A DNA stretch of 64,000 nucleotides from Cephalopachus bancanus. Lineage: Eukaryota; Chordata; Mammalia; Primates; Tarsiidae. The stretch covers positions 1 to 64,000 of the forward strand of contig JAPVLO010000518.1 of assembly GCA_027257055.1 (NCBI GenBank). Direction: 5' to 3'. Position numbers and translations under genes: made by a program. Every line of letters begins with the position of its first letter. Positions within the stretch are counted from its first letter, which is position 1. Shown here one piece after another: positions 33,801 through 44,582 of this stretch. The notes below the pieces were generated by a model that saw nothing but the letters and a program-made list of their open reading frames with translations, did not search any database and was not told where the DNA came from.

Positions 33801-35150
33801 CCATCTTAACCATTTTTAAGTGTACTGTCCAGCAGTATAATATTCACATTGTTGTGAAACAGATCTTCAGAGTTTTTCATCTTGCAAAAGTAAAATTCTA
33901 TACCCATCGAACAACTCCCCATTCCTCCTTCTCGTAGCCTTTTGTAACCAAATTTCTGTTTCTGTGAATTTAACTATTTTAGGTACCTTATATTAGCAGA
34001 ATTTTTTTTTTTTTTTTGAGTTGCACTCTGTTGCCCAGACTGCAGTGCAGTGGCACGTTCCCGGCCACCACAGCCTCAACCTGCTGGGCTCTGGCGATCC
34101 TTCAGCCTCAGTCTTCCAAGTAGCTGGACCTACAGGCACGCGCTACCACGCCTGGCTAGTTTTTGATTTGTTGTAGAGAGGAAGTCTCGCCAAGTTACCT
34201 GGGCAGGTCTCGAACCTGCGGGCTCAGGCAATCCTCTCTCCTCGGCCTCCCAAAGTGCTGGAATTACAGGCTGAGCCACCGAGCCCGGCCTATAGTATGT
34301 ATCTTTTTTTTTTTTTTTGAGTTGGAGTCTCACTCTGTCGCCCAGACTGGAGTGCAGTGGCCGCTCCCGGCCACCGCAGCCTCGACCTGCTGGGATGCGG
34401 CGATCCTTCCGCCTCAGCCTTCCAAGTAGCCAGAATTACAGGTATGCGCTACCATGCCCGGCTGATTTTTTGATTTATTGTAGAGATGAGGTCTCGCTGC
34501 CCAGGCGGGTCTCGAACCCGCGGGCTTAGGCAATCCACTCATCTCAGCCTCCCAAAGGCGCGGGATTATAGGCTGAGCCACCGAGCCCGGCTATAGTATG
34601 TATCTTTTTGTGACTGACATTTCACTTAGTCTAATGTTCTCAAGGTTTACTCATATTGTAGCATATGACAAGATTTCCTTCTCTTTTTAGGCTAAATAAT
34701 ATTCCACTGCATGTATGCACTACATTTTGTTCACATATTCATCCACTGATGTACATTTGGGCTGTTTATACCTCTTGGTTATTGTGAATAGTGCTTCATA
34801 ATTCACAATTGTGCAAATATCTTTGAGACCCTGTTTTTTTTTTTTTTTTTTTGAGTTGGAGTCTCACTCTGTCACCCAGACTGGAGTGCAGTGGCCGCTC
34901 CCAGTCACCGCAGCTTCGACCTGCTGGGCTCTGGCGATCCTTCCGCCTCAGTCTTCCAAGTAGCTGGAATTACAGGCGTGTGCTACCACGCCCAGCTAGT
35001 TTTTTGATTTATTGTAGAGATGAGGTCTCGCCTGCCCAGGCGGGTCTCGAACCCGTGGGCTCAGGCAATCCACTCACCTCAGCCTCCCAAGGCGCGGGAT
35101 TACAGGCTGAGCCACCGAGCCCGGCTCTGTTTTTAAATCTTTTGGATATG
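33801..35150 (-). mobile_element. Old L1 (antisense), split by three Alus
   Basis: Host pieces 33801-34002, 34595-34835 and 35128-35150: 'aagtgtactgtccagcagta', 'tcacttagtctaatgttctc', 'taatattccactgcatgtat', 'gatgtacatttgggctgttt'. Confidence 0.75.
34003..35127 (-). mobile_element. Three minus-strand Alus in antisense L1
   Basis: Copies 34003-34290, 34306-34594 and 34836-35127. The middle copy is bounded by tatagtatgtatcttttt on both sides. The middle and last copies are CpG-rich and have the 5-base left-arm deletion. Confidence 0.92.
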
Positions 35151-35394
35151 GATTACCTGAGCCCGTGGGTTTGTGACCCCCCCGGACAACTTGGGAGACC
35201 TTATCTCTACAATAAATGAAAAATTAGCTGGGTGTGGTAGCATGCGCCTGTAGTTCCAGCTACTTGGAAGGCTGAAGCAGAAGGATCCCCGGAGCCCTGC
35301 AGGTTGAGGCTCGGTGGCCGGGAGCGGCCACTGCACTCCAGTCTGGGCGACAGAGTGAGACTCCAACTCAAAAAAAAAAAAAAGAAAAGAAAAG
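35149..35394 (+). mobile_element. 5'-truncated Alu
   Basis: Begins mid left arm at 'gattacctgagcccgtgg' and continues to a full right arm and A-tail. Confidence 0.88.
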
Positions 35395-35442
35395 AAATCA
35401 AAGAGTATCTCTTGAGTCCTTACCCACAACAGTCCACTAAGG

Positions 35443-35608
35443 TCAGCACTTCTCAAACTTCAATATGTAGGAGGATCGCTTGGGCATCTTGTTTAAAATG
35501 CAGATTTCGATCTGGTAGGTCTGGGTGAAGTCTGAGAACTTGCATTTCTAACAGTCTCCTGGGTAATACTGATGCAGCAGGTCTAGCTCCAGGCTTTGAG
35601 AAGCAAGA
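35443..35608. mobile_element. MER5A-type hAT remnant
   Basis: 'cacttctcaaacttcaatat', 'gatcgcttgggcatcttgtt', 'gagaacttgcatttctaaca', 'gctttgagaagca': a non-autonomous Charlie-type DNA transposon with imperfect terminal inverted repeats. Confidence 0.75.
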
Positions 35609-35611
35609 CAC

Positions 35612-35715
35612 TGTACTGAGTTCCCTGAGGGACTGCTCTATTGACTTTTGTATTCCCAGCATTATAAGGTGCTTGGCATATAACCGGTACTCAAAAATTG
35701 CCAAATAAATGAATA
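35612..35715 (+). mobile_element. L2 3' end fragment
   Basis: 'tattcccagcattataaggt', 'gcttggcatataaccggtac', 'tcaaaaattgccaaataaat' follows the L2 terminal signature. Confidence 0.6.
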
Positions 35716-35834
35716 CAACCAAATCAAGCACAGGAATCTGTGAGAATCCTGGCAGAGCAAACCTCTAGTGACTGGTCAAAATATGAAGTGACCTGCAGCC
35801 TCATTGTGGACTCCTAGGGGCTTTCGATTCTTTC

Positions 35835-36104
35835 TTTTTTTTTCTGAGTTGGAGCCTCACTCTGTCACCCAGACTGGAGTGCAGTGGCCGCTCCCGGCCA
35901 CCGCAGCCTCGGCCTGCTGGGCTCCGGCGATCCTTCTGCCTCAGCCTTCCAAGTAGCTGGAACTACAGGTGCACGCTACCACGCCTGGCTAATTTTGATT
36001 TATTGTAGGGATGAGGTCTCGCCAAGTTACCCAGGCGGGTCTTGAACCCGCGGGCTCAGGCAATCCACTCACCTCAGCCTCCCAAACGCGTGGGATTACA
36101 GGCT
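35835..36104 (-). mobile_element. Alu with replaced 5' end
   Basis: Normal minus copy up to 'gggattacaggct', then the expected terminal bases are missing and a foreign patch follows (36104-36146). Confidence 0.88.
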
Positions 36105-36146
36105 GTAGCATATGACAAGAGACTCTGACTCAAAAAACAAAAAAAG
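36104..36146. other. Short chimeric patch
   Basis: tgtagcatatgacaaga (36104-36120) is an exact copy of 34657-34673, from the antisense L1 1.4 kb upstream, and is followed by 'gactctgactcaaaaaa', the end of a plus-strand Alu. Confidence 0.75.
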
Positions 36147-36215
36147 AATATGTAGGGAGACATCTAAGAAATGGGTAAAAAAGTTATCACCTAAGACAGT
36201 CCTTGTACATTTTCT

Positions 36216-36869
36216 TTTTTTTTTTTTTTAGTTGGAGTCTCACTCCGTTGCCCAGGTGAAGTGCCGTGGCATGCACACTCACAGTCACCCCAGCGCCAAC
36301 CTACTAGGCAATCTTTCCGCCCCAGCCTTCCAAGTAGCCAGAACTACAAGCATGCACTACCACACCTGTCTAATTTTTGATTCATTGTAGATGATGAGGT
36401 CTTGCCAAGTTGCCCAGGTGGATCTTGAACCCATGGGCTCAGGCAATCCACTTGCCTTGGCCTTCCAAAGTGCTAGGATTACAGGCTGAGCCACCGAGCA
36501 CAGCCGTACATTTTCTTTCCTCTTTTCTTTCCCTAGGTTCTTCTCCTCCTCCTCCTCTTCCTCCTGCTTCTTCTTTTGAGTCAGAGTCTCACTCTATCAC
36601 CCAGGCTGGAGTGCAGTGGCATGCTGCTCATGGCCACTGCAGCCTTGAGCTGTTGGACTCTGGTGATTCTTCTGCCTCAGCCTTCCAGGTAGCTGGAAAC
36701 ACAGGCATGCACCACCACACCTGGCTATTTTTTTGATTTATTGTAGACACGAGGTCTCACTATGTTGCTCAGGCTGGTCTCAAATCCCTAAACTCAGGCA
36801 ATCCTCTTGCCTCCGCCTCCCAAAGTGTTGAGATTATAGGCTTGAGCCACCGCGCCTGGCTTCTTCTTT

Positions 36870-36900
<31 letters not shown>

Positions 36901-37175
36901 GAGTTGGAGTCTCACTCTGTCGCCCAGACTGGAGTGCAGTGGCTGCTCCCGGCCACCGCAGCCTCGACCTGCTGGGCTCTGGCGATCCTTCCGCCTCAGC
37001 CTTCCGAGTAGCCGGAATTACAGGCATGCGCTACCACGCCCGGCTGATTTTTTGATTTATTGTAGAGATGAGGTCTCGCTGCCCAGGCGGGTCTCGAACC
37101 CGCGGGCTCAGGCAATCCACTCACCTCAGCCTCCCAAAGGTGTGGGATTACAGGCTGAGCCACCGAGACCAGCAC
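36216..37175 (-). mobile_element. Three minus-strand Alus
   Basis: Copies about 36216-36506, 36570-36862 and 36880-37175, separated by pyrimidine-rich or (TTTAT)n sequence. The last has the 5-base left-arm deletion. Confidence 0.9.
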
Positions 37176-37332
37176 ATTCTTCATTTTTAACCTTTACATT
37201 TTCTGCCTTTCTTGCTGTCTCTCTTTTTCTCACTTTCTCTCTCCTCCTATCTCTCTTTGGATTCGACATACTGATTTCAACACAGGAAGGATGTAGGATA
37301 ATTGCTCAAATTGTTCTTCTGGCTACTTAAGA

Positions 37333-37862
37333 CGGGGGACAACTCCCCCCCCAATAACCCAGAATTATCTTATGGAGGATGGGTCCCTTGTCGTACACTT
37401 GGAATTTGTTAGTCCGGATCAAATGGTCAACCAAAAAGTTTTGAGAAGATTGCATCATGATTTGTGGAAGAAATGTCTAGAGTTGTGGCAAACAGGTGAC
37501 TAGTTCTTCCATGATGCCAACGCACCTGCCCACATCATGCTGAGTGCTCAGCAGTTTTTGACCAACAATGACAGGACTCCTTTGCCCCACCCTTCCTATT
37601 CACCTGATCTCAACTTTCTTTTGTTTCCCCAAATGAAAGAAGTCCTCACAGGGAAAGGTTTTGCTGATGTGGGAGAGGTGAAACAAAAAAAGGCAGAAGT
37701 ACTAAAAGGCATCAAAATCGATGAGCTCAAAAACTGTTTTGGGCAGTGGAAAAAGTGTCTCAATAGATGTATTCCATCAAGCGGAGAGTACTTTGAAGGT
37801 GACTGAAGTTTAAATATATAAGAATACATTTTTCATAAATAAATTCCTTTTTCCGGGTCCCC
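37333..37862 (+). mobile_element. Mariner DNA transposon remnant (3' part)
   Basis: Carries the C-terminal part of a mariner transposase (next entry), followed by a short AT-rich 3' end 'ttccgggtccccccc'. No matching left inverted repeat is visible, so the 5' part is deleted or rearranged. Confidence 0.75.
37507..37809 (+). pseudogene. Mariner transposase, C-terminal fragment
   Basis: Mariner transposases cut and paste their own element at TA sites using a DDD catalytic triad. The frame contains the second-aspartate region (FHDANAPAH, codons just before the ATG at 37537), then HPSYSPDLN with the third aspartate, LLFPQMKEVL, and the family C-terminus GEYFEGD before TGA. The spacing between the two aspartates fits mariner D-34-D. 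Upstream, a TAG at about 37501 interrupts the frame and the DNA-binding and first catalytic parts are missing (a complete protein is about 340 residues). The surviving frame of about 100 codons is free of stops. It is a dead fragment, not a host gene. Confidence 0.82.
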
Positions 37863-38112
37863 CCCATATATTGTTCTTTGCTGAAAAGAGGCAGAAAATG
37901 GCCTAAGAATTAGGCCCTGAGACTTTTGTGTTATTTCTGTATACAGTGGACAATTAGACTTTGATATAGACATAACCCTTTCTTGTGTGTTCTTTTTGAA
38001 GAAAGCAAGTGATTCATGAGAAGGGATTTTGATGAATTCATGAACGTCTCTTTCTCTTTTTTCCTCTCTTCCCCATTAAGGAATATTGAGAAATGTATTA
38101 AAAGGAAGAAAG

Positions 38113-38418
38113 CAGGTTGGGCTTGGCTCAGTCTGTAATCCCAGCATTTTGGGAGGCCGAGGCAAGAGGATTGCCTGAGCCTGCGGATTCAAAACCAGCC
38201 CGGGCAACTTGATGAGACCTCGTTTCTACAACAAATCAAAAATTAACCAGACGCGGTATCGCTTGCCTGTAGTTCCAGCTACTTGGAAGGCTGAGGCGAA
38301 AGGATGGCCGGCACCCAGCAGGTTGATGCTGGGGTGGCTGTGAGCGTGCCGCTGCACTCCAGTCTGGGCGACGGAGTAAGACTCCAACTCAGAACAAAAC
38401 AAAACAAAACAAAAAACC
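38113..38418 (+). mobile_element. Alu
   Basis: Plus copy; 'agaaagcagg' is found on both sides (38106-38115 and 38420-38429) and the tail is (CAAAA)n. Confidence 0.9.
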
Positions 38419-38429
38419 AGAAGAAAGCA

Positions 38430-38823
38430 GGCACAATTATTTGGTAGGCCTTACCCAGCCACATTGAGAAGAGAATATTGTTGCTGATTTATAAATCCCA
38501 ATACCATTCACTGTCCAGTTTTAACATGAAGTCATTCCATATTTTACATAGGTCAAAGGTTTTCACTACTAAAGCTCCAAAGACAGGTCCACGGCAGGGT
38601 GAGGGTGTAGCATCCTAGACTCCTAGTGTATTTCACAAGAATGAAAACACCGGGTGGTGATCCTAATGTGCCATCCCCATTTTGGTGACCGCCATGAACT
38701 TTCCTGAAATTTTTCACAATTGTTTTGCCTTTCCAGTTCATGTACTAGATGTACACAAATACTTCACCATGTGGTCATGATAATCCTTACAAGCTATAAA
38801 TAAAAGCAAAAAACCCAATTGAG
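38430..38823. other. Unique stretch
   Basis: About 390 bases with no recognised repeat or exon. Confidence 0.4.
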
Positions 38824-39105
38824 GCTGGGCGTGGTGGTCATGTCTGTAATCCCAGCACTTTGGGGAGCCAAGGCGGGAGGATCATTTAAGCCTGGGAGTT
38901 TGAGACCAGTCTGAGCGACATAGCGAGACCCCATCTCTACAAAAAAAAAAAAAGTTAGCTGGGTGTGATGGCATGTGCCAACCACTCGGGAGGCTAGGGT
39001 TAGACGGAAGGATTGCCTGAGCCCAGAAGGTCAAGACTGCAGTGAGCCATGATTGTGCCACTGCACTCCACTGTGGGTGACAGAGTGAGACTCCAACTCA
39101 AAAGA
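38824..39105 (+). mobile_element. Alu, older type
   Basis: AluJ-like copy ('gagaccagtctgagcgacat', 'tgcagtgagccatgattgtg'). Confidence 0.88.
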
Positions 39106-39342
39106 ACAACAGGACCGATTAAGTGTTACCAACACAAGACATTGCAAATCAATTAAGTTAAATATGTATTGCCTTCTGAATATAATAAAGTCATTGCTTT
39201 CTGTTGCCACTGGATATTCAGCCTCACACATCTTCTAAGCTTCCTCTCCTTCCTTTGTGGGAAAGAATACCAATTTTTTATCATTGCCCTACTCTTTGAT
39301 TCTGCCCTTCTCTTCTTGCCAGAGGTCCTCTCTCCAACACTT

Positions 39343-39390
39343 CTCTCTCTCTCTCTTATAATAATATATATAAGAAAGAGAGAGAGAGAG
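39343..39390. repeat. Inverted repeat: (CT)n - AT centre - (AG)n
   Basis: CTCTCTCTCTCTCTTATA, an AT-rich centre, then TATAAGAAAGAGAGAGAGAG. The arms are complementary with one extra base, so the segment can form a cruciform or hairpin. Confidence 0.9.
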
Positions 39391-39555
39391 TGCGTGCCAA
39401 AAATATATACACACTTTAAGAAAGGAAAAAAACTATTAAAATTCTGATACTCAACAAGATGAATACAAGTCATATTTGACTTCTGCGATTACAAAATACT
39501 CAAAGTGGTTACCATTAGTGTCCAGACACTTCTGATTACGGCAAACATCTCTCTT
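39391..39555. other. Unclassified, AT-rich
   Basis: 'caagatgaatacaagtcata' and 'actcaaagtggttaccatta' suggest an old DNA-transposon or other repeat, but I cannot name it. Confidence 0.3.
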
Positions 39556-39844
<289 letters not shown>

Positions 39845-39857
<13 letters not shown>

Positions 39858-40532
39858 GAACATCTTATAAGTGGACCTTGAACAATTATTGTAATACTTT
39901 AAGAAAAGAATTGTCAGCTGGGCTTGGTGGCTCAGCCTATAATCCCGCGCCTTTAGGAGGCTGAGGTGAATGGATTGCCTGAGCCCATGGGTTCGAGACC
40001 CGCCTGGGCAGCGAGACCTCATCTCTACAATCAATCAAAAATTAGCCAGGCGTGGTAGTGCGTGCCTGTAGTTCCAACTCCTTGGAAGGCTGAGGCGGAA
40101 GGATCGCCGGAACCCAGCAGCTGAAATGTAGGGGGGCTGGATCTGCCCCGCGGGCCCAAAATCCCTGCCAAACCATTACACCCAAGCCTTTGAACATCTT
40201 ATAATGGCCCTTGAACAATTATTGTAATATTTTAAAGAAAAGAATTGTCAGCTGGGCTTGGTGGCTCAGCCTTAATCCCGCGCCTTTAGGAGGCTGAGGT
40301 GAATGGATTGCCTGAGCCCATGGGTTCGAGAGCCTGGGCAGCGAGACCTCATCTCTACAATCAATCAAAATTAGCCAGGCGGGGTAGTGCGTGCCTGTAG
40401 TTCCAACTCCTTGGAAGGCTGAGGCGGAATGATCACCAGAACCCACAGGTCGAGCCTGCGGTGGCCAGGAGCGGCCACTGCACTCCAGTCTGGGCGACAA
40501 AGTGAGACTCCAACTCAAAAAAAAAAAAAAAA
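39845..40532. repeat. Imperfect direct duplication of about 335 bp containing an Alu (possible assembly artefact)
   Basis: 39845-40121 and 40180-40450 share the end of one Alu, the unique 'gaacatcttata' and 'gaacaattattgtaat' strings and the start of a plus-strand Alu. Differences are mainly one-base indels in short runs. The first copy breaks off at 'cccagcag' and about 58 bases unlike anything nearby (G/C runs near 40123-40180) join the two. Only the second copy continues to a full A-tail and the expected duplication agaattgtca. Confidence 0.88.
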
Positions 40533-40544
40533 AAGAATTGTCAG

Positions 40545-40708
40545 TAGTGGGAAATTGCTGGGAGCATGGGGGTTAGGATTGGCAGTAGTGGGATTCTGCT
40601 GGGGGTGGGCACACCTCATCAACAAGGGTACCTGCATAATGAACATTTGTATACTTAACCCTGAATTGTACCCCACATCTTTAAAATAAAAAATTTAAAA
40701 ATCAATTT
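40545..40708 (+). mobile_element. L1-like 3' end, copy 2
   Basis: Same family as 33124-33316: 'gggcacacctcatcaacaag', 'ggtacctgcataatgaacat', 'tgaattgtacccca', then AAAATAAA and an A/T-rich tail. Confidence 0.75.
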
Positions 40709-40849
40709 GGTTCCCCCATATATATATACTTTCTAAACAAGGTATGTCTCACAGGCTTTCTCTCCTTCTCCAAATATCATCTTGAGAGTCAATTAGCTTT
40801 CCTTGATAATACAGGTTTCTTGACTTTCTTGGAGGTGTTATAATTCAGT

Positions 40850-41075
40850 GGTTAAATGTGTGTGTTCAAGAGCCATCCTCTCTGGCTTTGAACCCTAATT
40901 CCACCACTTACTGCCTGGATAACTCTAGAGAAGTTCTTTCACATATCCATGCTTCAGTTTCCTCACTCTAAAGGTGGGGGTACCCCCTTCCTAAAGCTGT
41001 CCTGAAGATTGATTGCAATGCTGCTTATAGCGTATTTATGACTGAATGTGCAAACCTGGTACAAAGAAAGAGCTC
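40850..41075 (+). mobile_element. MIR SINE remnant
   Basis: 'aattcagtggttaaatgtgt', 'ctctggctttgaaccctaat', 'tccaccacttactgcctgga', 'tcagtttcctcactctaaag': one of the best-preserved MIR copies here. Confidence 0.85.
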
Positions 41076-41194
41076 AATCAATGTTGACAGTTTCAAAAAA
41101 ATGTACAGTAGTGTAAGTGGTGCCATCTCATTCCAGAAAGACCACATATATACACTAACCAACACATCATGTAAGCATTTACTCTTCCTGAAGA

Positions 41195-41400
41195 CAGCAG
41201 TACCTAATGGTTCAGATTTGAAACAGTGGGGACCAGACTATCTGGGTGTGGCTTAACCTTGCCTCTCGCTAACTCTGTGCCCGTGGTCATGTTACCTGGC
41301 TCAGTTTTCTCATGAGTACAATGGGGATAAGACCAGCCTCCCTCATGGAGCTATTGTGAGCATTAAATAAGTTAACATGCATAGCACTTTAATATAGTCA
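41195..41400 (+). mobile_element. MIR SINE remnant
   Basis: 'gtacctaatggttcagattt', 'cagttttctcatgagtacaa', 'ggagctattgtgagcattaa', in MIR sense order. Confidence 0.8.
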
Positions 41401-41482
41401 CTACTCCTGTTCCTAGTATAATCATAATGGTTTGGAGTTGGATTTTTGCATTGATGTAAGGTCAAATAAAAATTAAAAACAG

Positions 41483-41762
41483 CCGGGCTCGGTGGCTCAG
41501 CCTGTAATCCCGAGCCTTTGGGAGGCTGAGGTGAGTGGATTGCCTGAGCCCGCCTGGGCAGCGAGACCTCATCTCCATAGTAAATCAAAAAATCAGCTGG
41601 GCGTGGTAGCGCATGCCTGTAATTCCGGCTACTTGGAAGGCTGAGGTGGAAGGATCGCCGGAGCCCAGCAGGTCGAGGTTGCAGTGGCCGGGAGCGGCCA
41701 CTGCACTCCAGTCTGGGCGACAGAGTGAGACTCCAACTCAAAAAAAAAAAAAAAAAAAAAAA
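41483..41762 (+). mobile_element. Young-type Alu with 5-base left-arm deletion
   Basis: Flanked by aattaaaaaca/aattaaaaacaa; A-tail of about 24. It also lost about 15 bases of 'cgggttcgagacccg'. Confidence 0.92.
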
Positions 41763-41781
41763 AATTAAAAACAAAAGGCTT

Positions 41782-41950
41782 GGGGGGAGGGGGATGGAAT
41801 TAACAGTAGCAAATATATCTGTCTGGGGAAGGAGAAACACCTCTTATCAACAGGGTGCCTGAATGAAACGTAATTGTACACCTAATCCTTAACTGTACCC
41901 CACAAAACCATAATAAAAAATATTGATTTAAAACAAAAACAAAACAAAAT
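41782..41950 (+). mobile_element. L1-like 3' end, copy 3
   Basis: G-rich start 'gggggagggggatgg', 'tatctgtctggggaagg', 'cttatcaacagggtgcctga', 'aactgtaccccacaaaa', A-rich tail; duplication aaaaggctt at 41773-41781 and 41951-41959. Confidence 0.8.
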
Positions 41951-41983
41951 AAAAGGCTTAATTCTCCTTATTGAAAATAAGGG

Positions 41984-42325
41984 GCCGGGCTCAGTGGTTC
42001 AGCCTGTAATTCTAGCACTTTGGAGGCTGAGGCAAGAGGATTGCCTGAGCCCAGGGGTTCGAGATCAGCCTGGGCCACTTGGTGAGATCTCGTCTCTACA
42101 ATTAAAAAAAAAAAAAATTAGCTGGGCGTGGTGGCACATGCCTGTAGTTTCAGCTACTTGGAAGGCTGAGGCAGAAGGATTCGCCAGAGCCCAGCAGGTC
42201 GAGCCTGCAGTGGCCATGAGCATACCACTGTACTCCTGTCTGGATGACAGAGTGAGACTCTGACTCAAAAAAAAAAAAAAAATAATAATAATAATAATCC
42301 CAGCACTTTGGGAGGCTGAGGTGAG
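41984..42325 (+). mobile_element. Alu plus a second Alu fragment after (AAT)n
   Basis: Full copy 41984-42278, then (AAT)n at about 42282-42298, then only 'cccagcactttgggaggctg' of another left arm. The fragment may be a remnant of a recombined tandem pair. Confidence 0.85.
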
Positions 42326-42975
42326 TATTTACTTTAGAAAACCTGGAAGTTCTTTCTCTGTCTTTGGAATATGTGTGCATCTTTAAAGAGACAAAATATT
42401 ACTCTTGCCAGTTTTATAACCCAAGAATGTCTTTTGGAAGGACCTTGGAACCATCTCTTTGAAACGTAAATATCAAGGGAGATATTGTCCCTATATCTCA
42501 GTTTCCGTGTGAAGGTAGGAGTCTAACTTTGGTGGGCATCTTGTTTCTAGTTGTAAAACTATCTTACGTCATAAACATAAGAGAAGTTTTTTTCCCCTTT
42601 GTATACAATCAATTCACTAATACAAATTTTCTAAACAAAACAAAACAAAACAAAAATCTGTTTTCTTTCTCTGCTTTTTTCATGAAAAGGTTTTCTGGGT
42701 TGGGAAATTTAGTTATTAATTGTATTACCTGAAACATGCATATTGGTATATCTATATTGGGACATCTAATTGCTTTATTTAAGGCCTATACTCTTTTAGC
42801 ACCGTATCTACAATAAGAAAAGGGTTAGCCTTTGAACACTTCCCAGAGAGCACTAGAATCAGTGTTATTAATAACTGGGTTACTAATAATTACCTATAAA
42901 AACCCAACTGATGTTCCCCTTTCTTCTAACTACTCCACAGGCCTCAGTGATATTGCAGTAAGCTATAGCTCTTTA
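42326..42975. other. Unique stretch
   Basis: About 650 bases, AT-rich, with a short (CAAAA)n at 42636-42655. No supported gene. Confidence 0.45.
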
Positions 42976-42977
42976 TT

Positions 42978-43650
42978 TTTTTATTTTTTGAGTTGGGGTC
43001 TCTGTTGCCCAGGCTAGACTGCAGTGGCGTGATCATGGCTCACCACAGCCTCGATAGCCTGGGCTCAGGCAATGCTTCTGCCTTCGCTTCCTGAGCTGTT
43101 GAGATTATAAGTGCCCACCACCACATCCAGCTAATATTTTGGATTTTTTTTTTTTTTTTTGCAGCGACAGGACCTTGCTATGTTGCCCTGGCTGGTCTCA
43201 AATTCCTGGGCTCAAATGATCCTCCCACCTCAGTCTCCCAAAGTGGGGGGATTACAGGTATGAACCACTGCACCCAGCCTACAGATCTTTAAAACCATAA
43301 GTTCATTGTCCCCTCCAGGGAGCTATGAGACTTTTGCTTCTCAGCATGTAGACCTACGGTTTTGAGTGCATCTTTTTTTTTGAGTTGGAGTCGTACTCTG
43401 TTGCCCAGGCTGGAGTGCAGGGGCATGGTCATGGCCACCGTAGCCTTGACCTGCTGAGCTCAGGTGATCCTTCGTCTCAGTCTTCCAAGTAGCTGAAACT
43501 ACAGTGAATGCCACCACGCCTCACTAATTTTTTAAAAATTGGTCTCACCAAGTTGCCCAGACTGGTCTCAAACCCCTGGACTCAGGTAATCCTCTCGCCT
43601 TGGCCTCCCAAAATGCTGAGATTACAGGCTTGAGCCACTGCGCCCAGCCT
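42978..43650 (-). mobile_element. Two minus-strand Alus
   Basis: An older AluJ-like copy 42978-43279 and a copy 43373-43650 of the window's typical type, separated by about 90 unique bases. Confidence 0.9.
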
Positions 43651-44405
43651 GAGTGTCTCTTCAGCAGGATCATGAGGTCTTACATGCCTTTATCACCACA
43701 GATTTAATAGTCCTGGTCCTAATTTCCTTAGGGTTTTTTTTTGTAATGGAATAAGACATTCAAGTATGATGTATGCTTTCTCTGTGGACCAAAGGGAAAT
43801 GGACTTCAGAGTCCAGAAGGCAATTTCTAACCAAGATGTAGTGAGCACACACACCAAGACACACACATCCAGTGAGAGAAGCAACCAAGAATTGAGCCAT
43901 CTAGTAGCTGTGCAGTACGTCACTGGCCGGCTGTCACTGGTTAGTCACAAAGGATGTAGCATCACCAGAGAGCCAGAGATGGCTGAATTGCAGAATTTTA
44001 GGAGATTCTAAAATGCAAGAGTGAACAGATTGTTCTTCAGCTGAAAACTTTTTAGAGGCGATACTTTCTACTGAATATGTCCAGTCACCTGGCACAGCCC
44101 TGTGGCCTTCTCCTCTCCTCTTGGGTCCTCCACCTCAGACAGTGCTGAAGCCTCCTGAATGTGACCCGATCATGTTCCACCTCTGGACTTTTGTTCATTC
44201 AACTGGCAGCATCCATCCTCCAGTTTTTTAGCTGGAGCACACATTCTTCTGTTTCGGTTGTATCTCAGTTGCTTCCCTGGGAGGCGTTTCCTGAATTGTT
44301 CCCTTCTTTTTTGGGGGTCTCCATGTTGCCCTAATCATCCCTTATCAGAGCCCACCTTGCCCTTTTGGACAATGAACTCTGCACATGCATGGGCCCCTTC
44401 TCCTA
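43651..44405. other. Unique stretch
   Basis: About 750 bases. Open frames at 43766-44011 (+) and 43693-43923 (-) overlap on opposite strands and show no domain or conserved motif. Confidence 0.45.
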
Positions 44406-44488
44406 TTCAAGTAGTGACCAGGTTCGACCCTGCTTAGCATCCAAAAGCAGATGAGATTGGGTGCATTCAGGGTGGTGTGGCTGCAGAC
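44406..44488 (-). pseudogene. 5S rRNA pseudogene, 5' two-thirds
   Basis: The reverse complement matches 5S rRNA from its first bases for about 83 of 121 positions: 'accaccctgaatgcaccc' and 'gctaagcagggtcgaacctg' (with small changes, for instance 'ggatgctaagc'), ending near 'ccaagtact'-like sequence. The 3' third and any terminator are missing. The diverged state argues for a retro- or transposed pseudogene and not for a functional 5S gene. Confidence 0.85.
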
Positions 44489-44509
44489 AAGGGCCGCTTC
44501 TGATAAGCC

Positions 44510-44580
44510 TCTGTGTCCCTAGCACCCAGAACAGGGCCTGGCATATAGTAGCTGCTCAACAATTCTCTTATGTTTATTGA
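44510..44580 (+). mobile_element. L2/MIR-type 3' end fragment
   Basis: 'gtccctagcacccagaacag', 'ggcctggcatatagtagctg', 'ctcaacaattctcttatgtt' is the shared terminal signature of these old repeats. Confidence 0.6.
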
Positions 44581-44582
44581 AA

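Noticed and set aside
36842..37330. Plus-strand frame of 162 codons
   Set aside because: Translation of a minus-strand Alu plus flanking pyrimidine-rich DNA; no start context or domain.
44406..44488. Functional 5S rRNA gene
   Set aside because: The 3' third is missing and the core has several changes.
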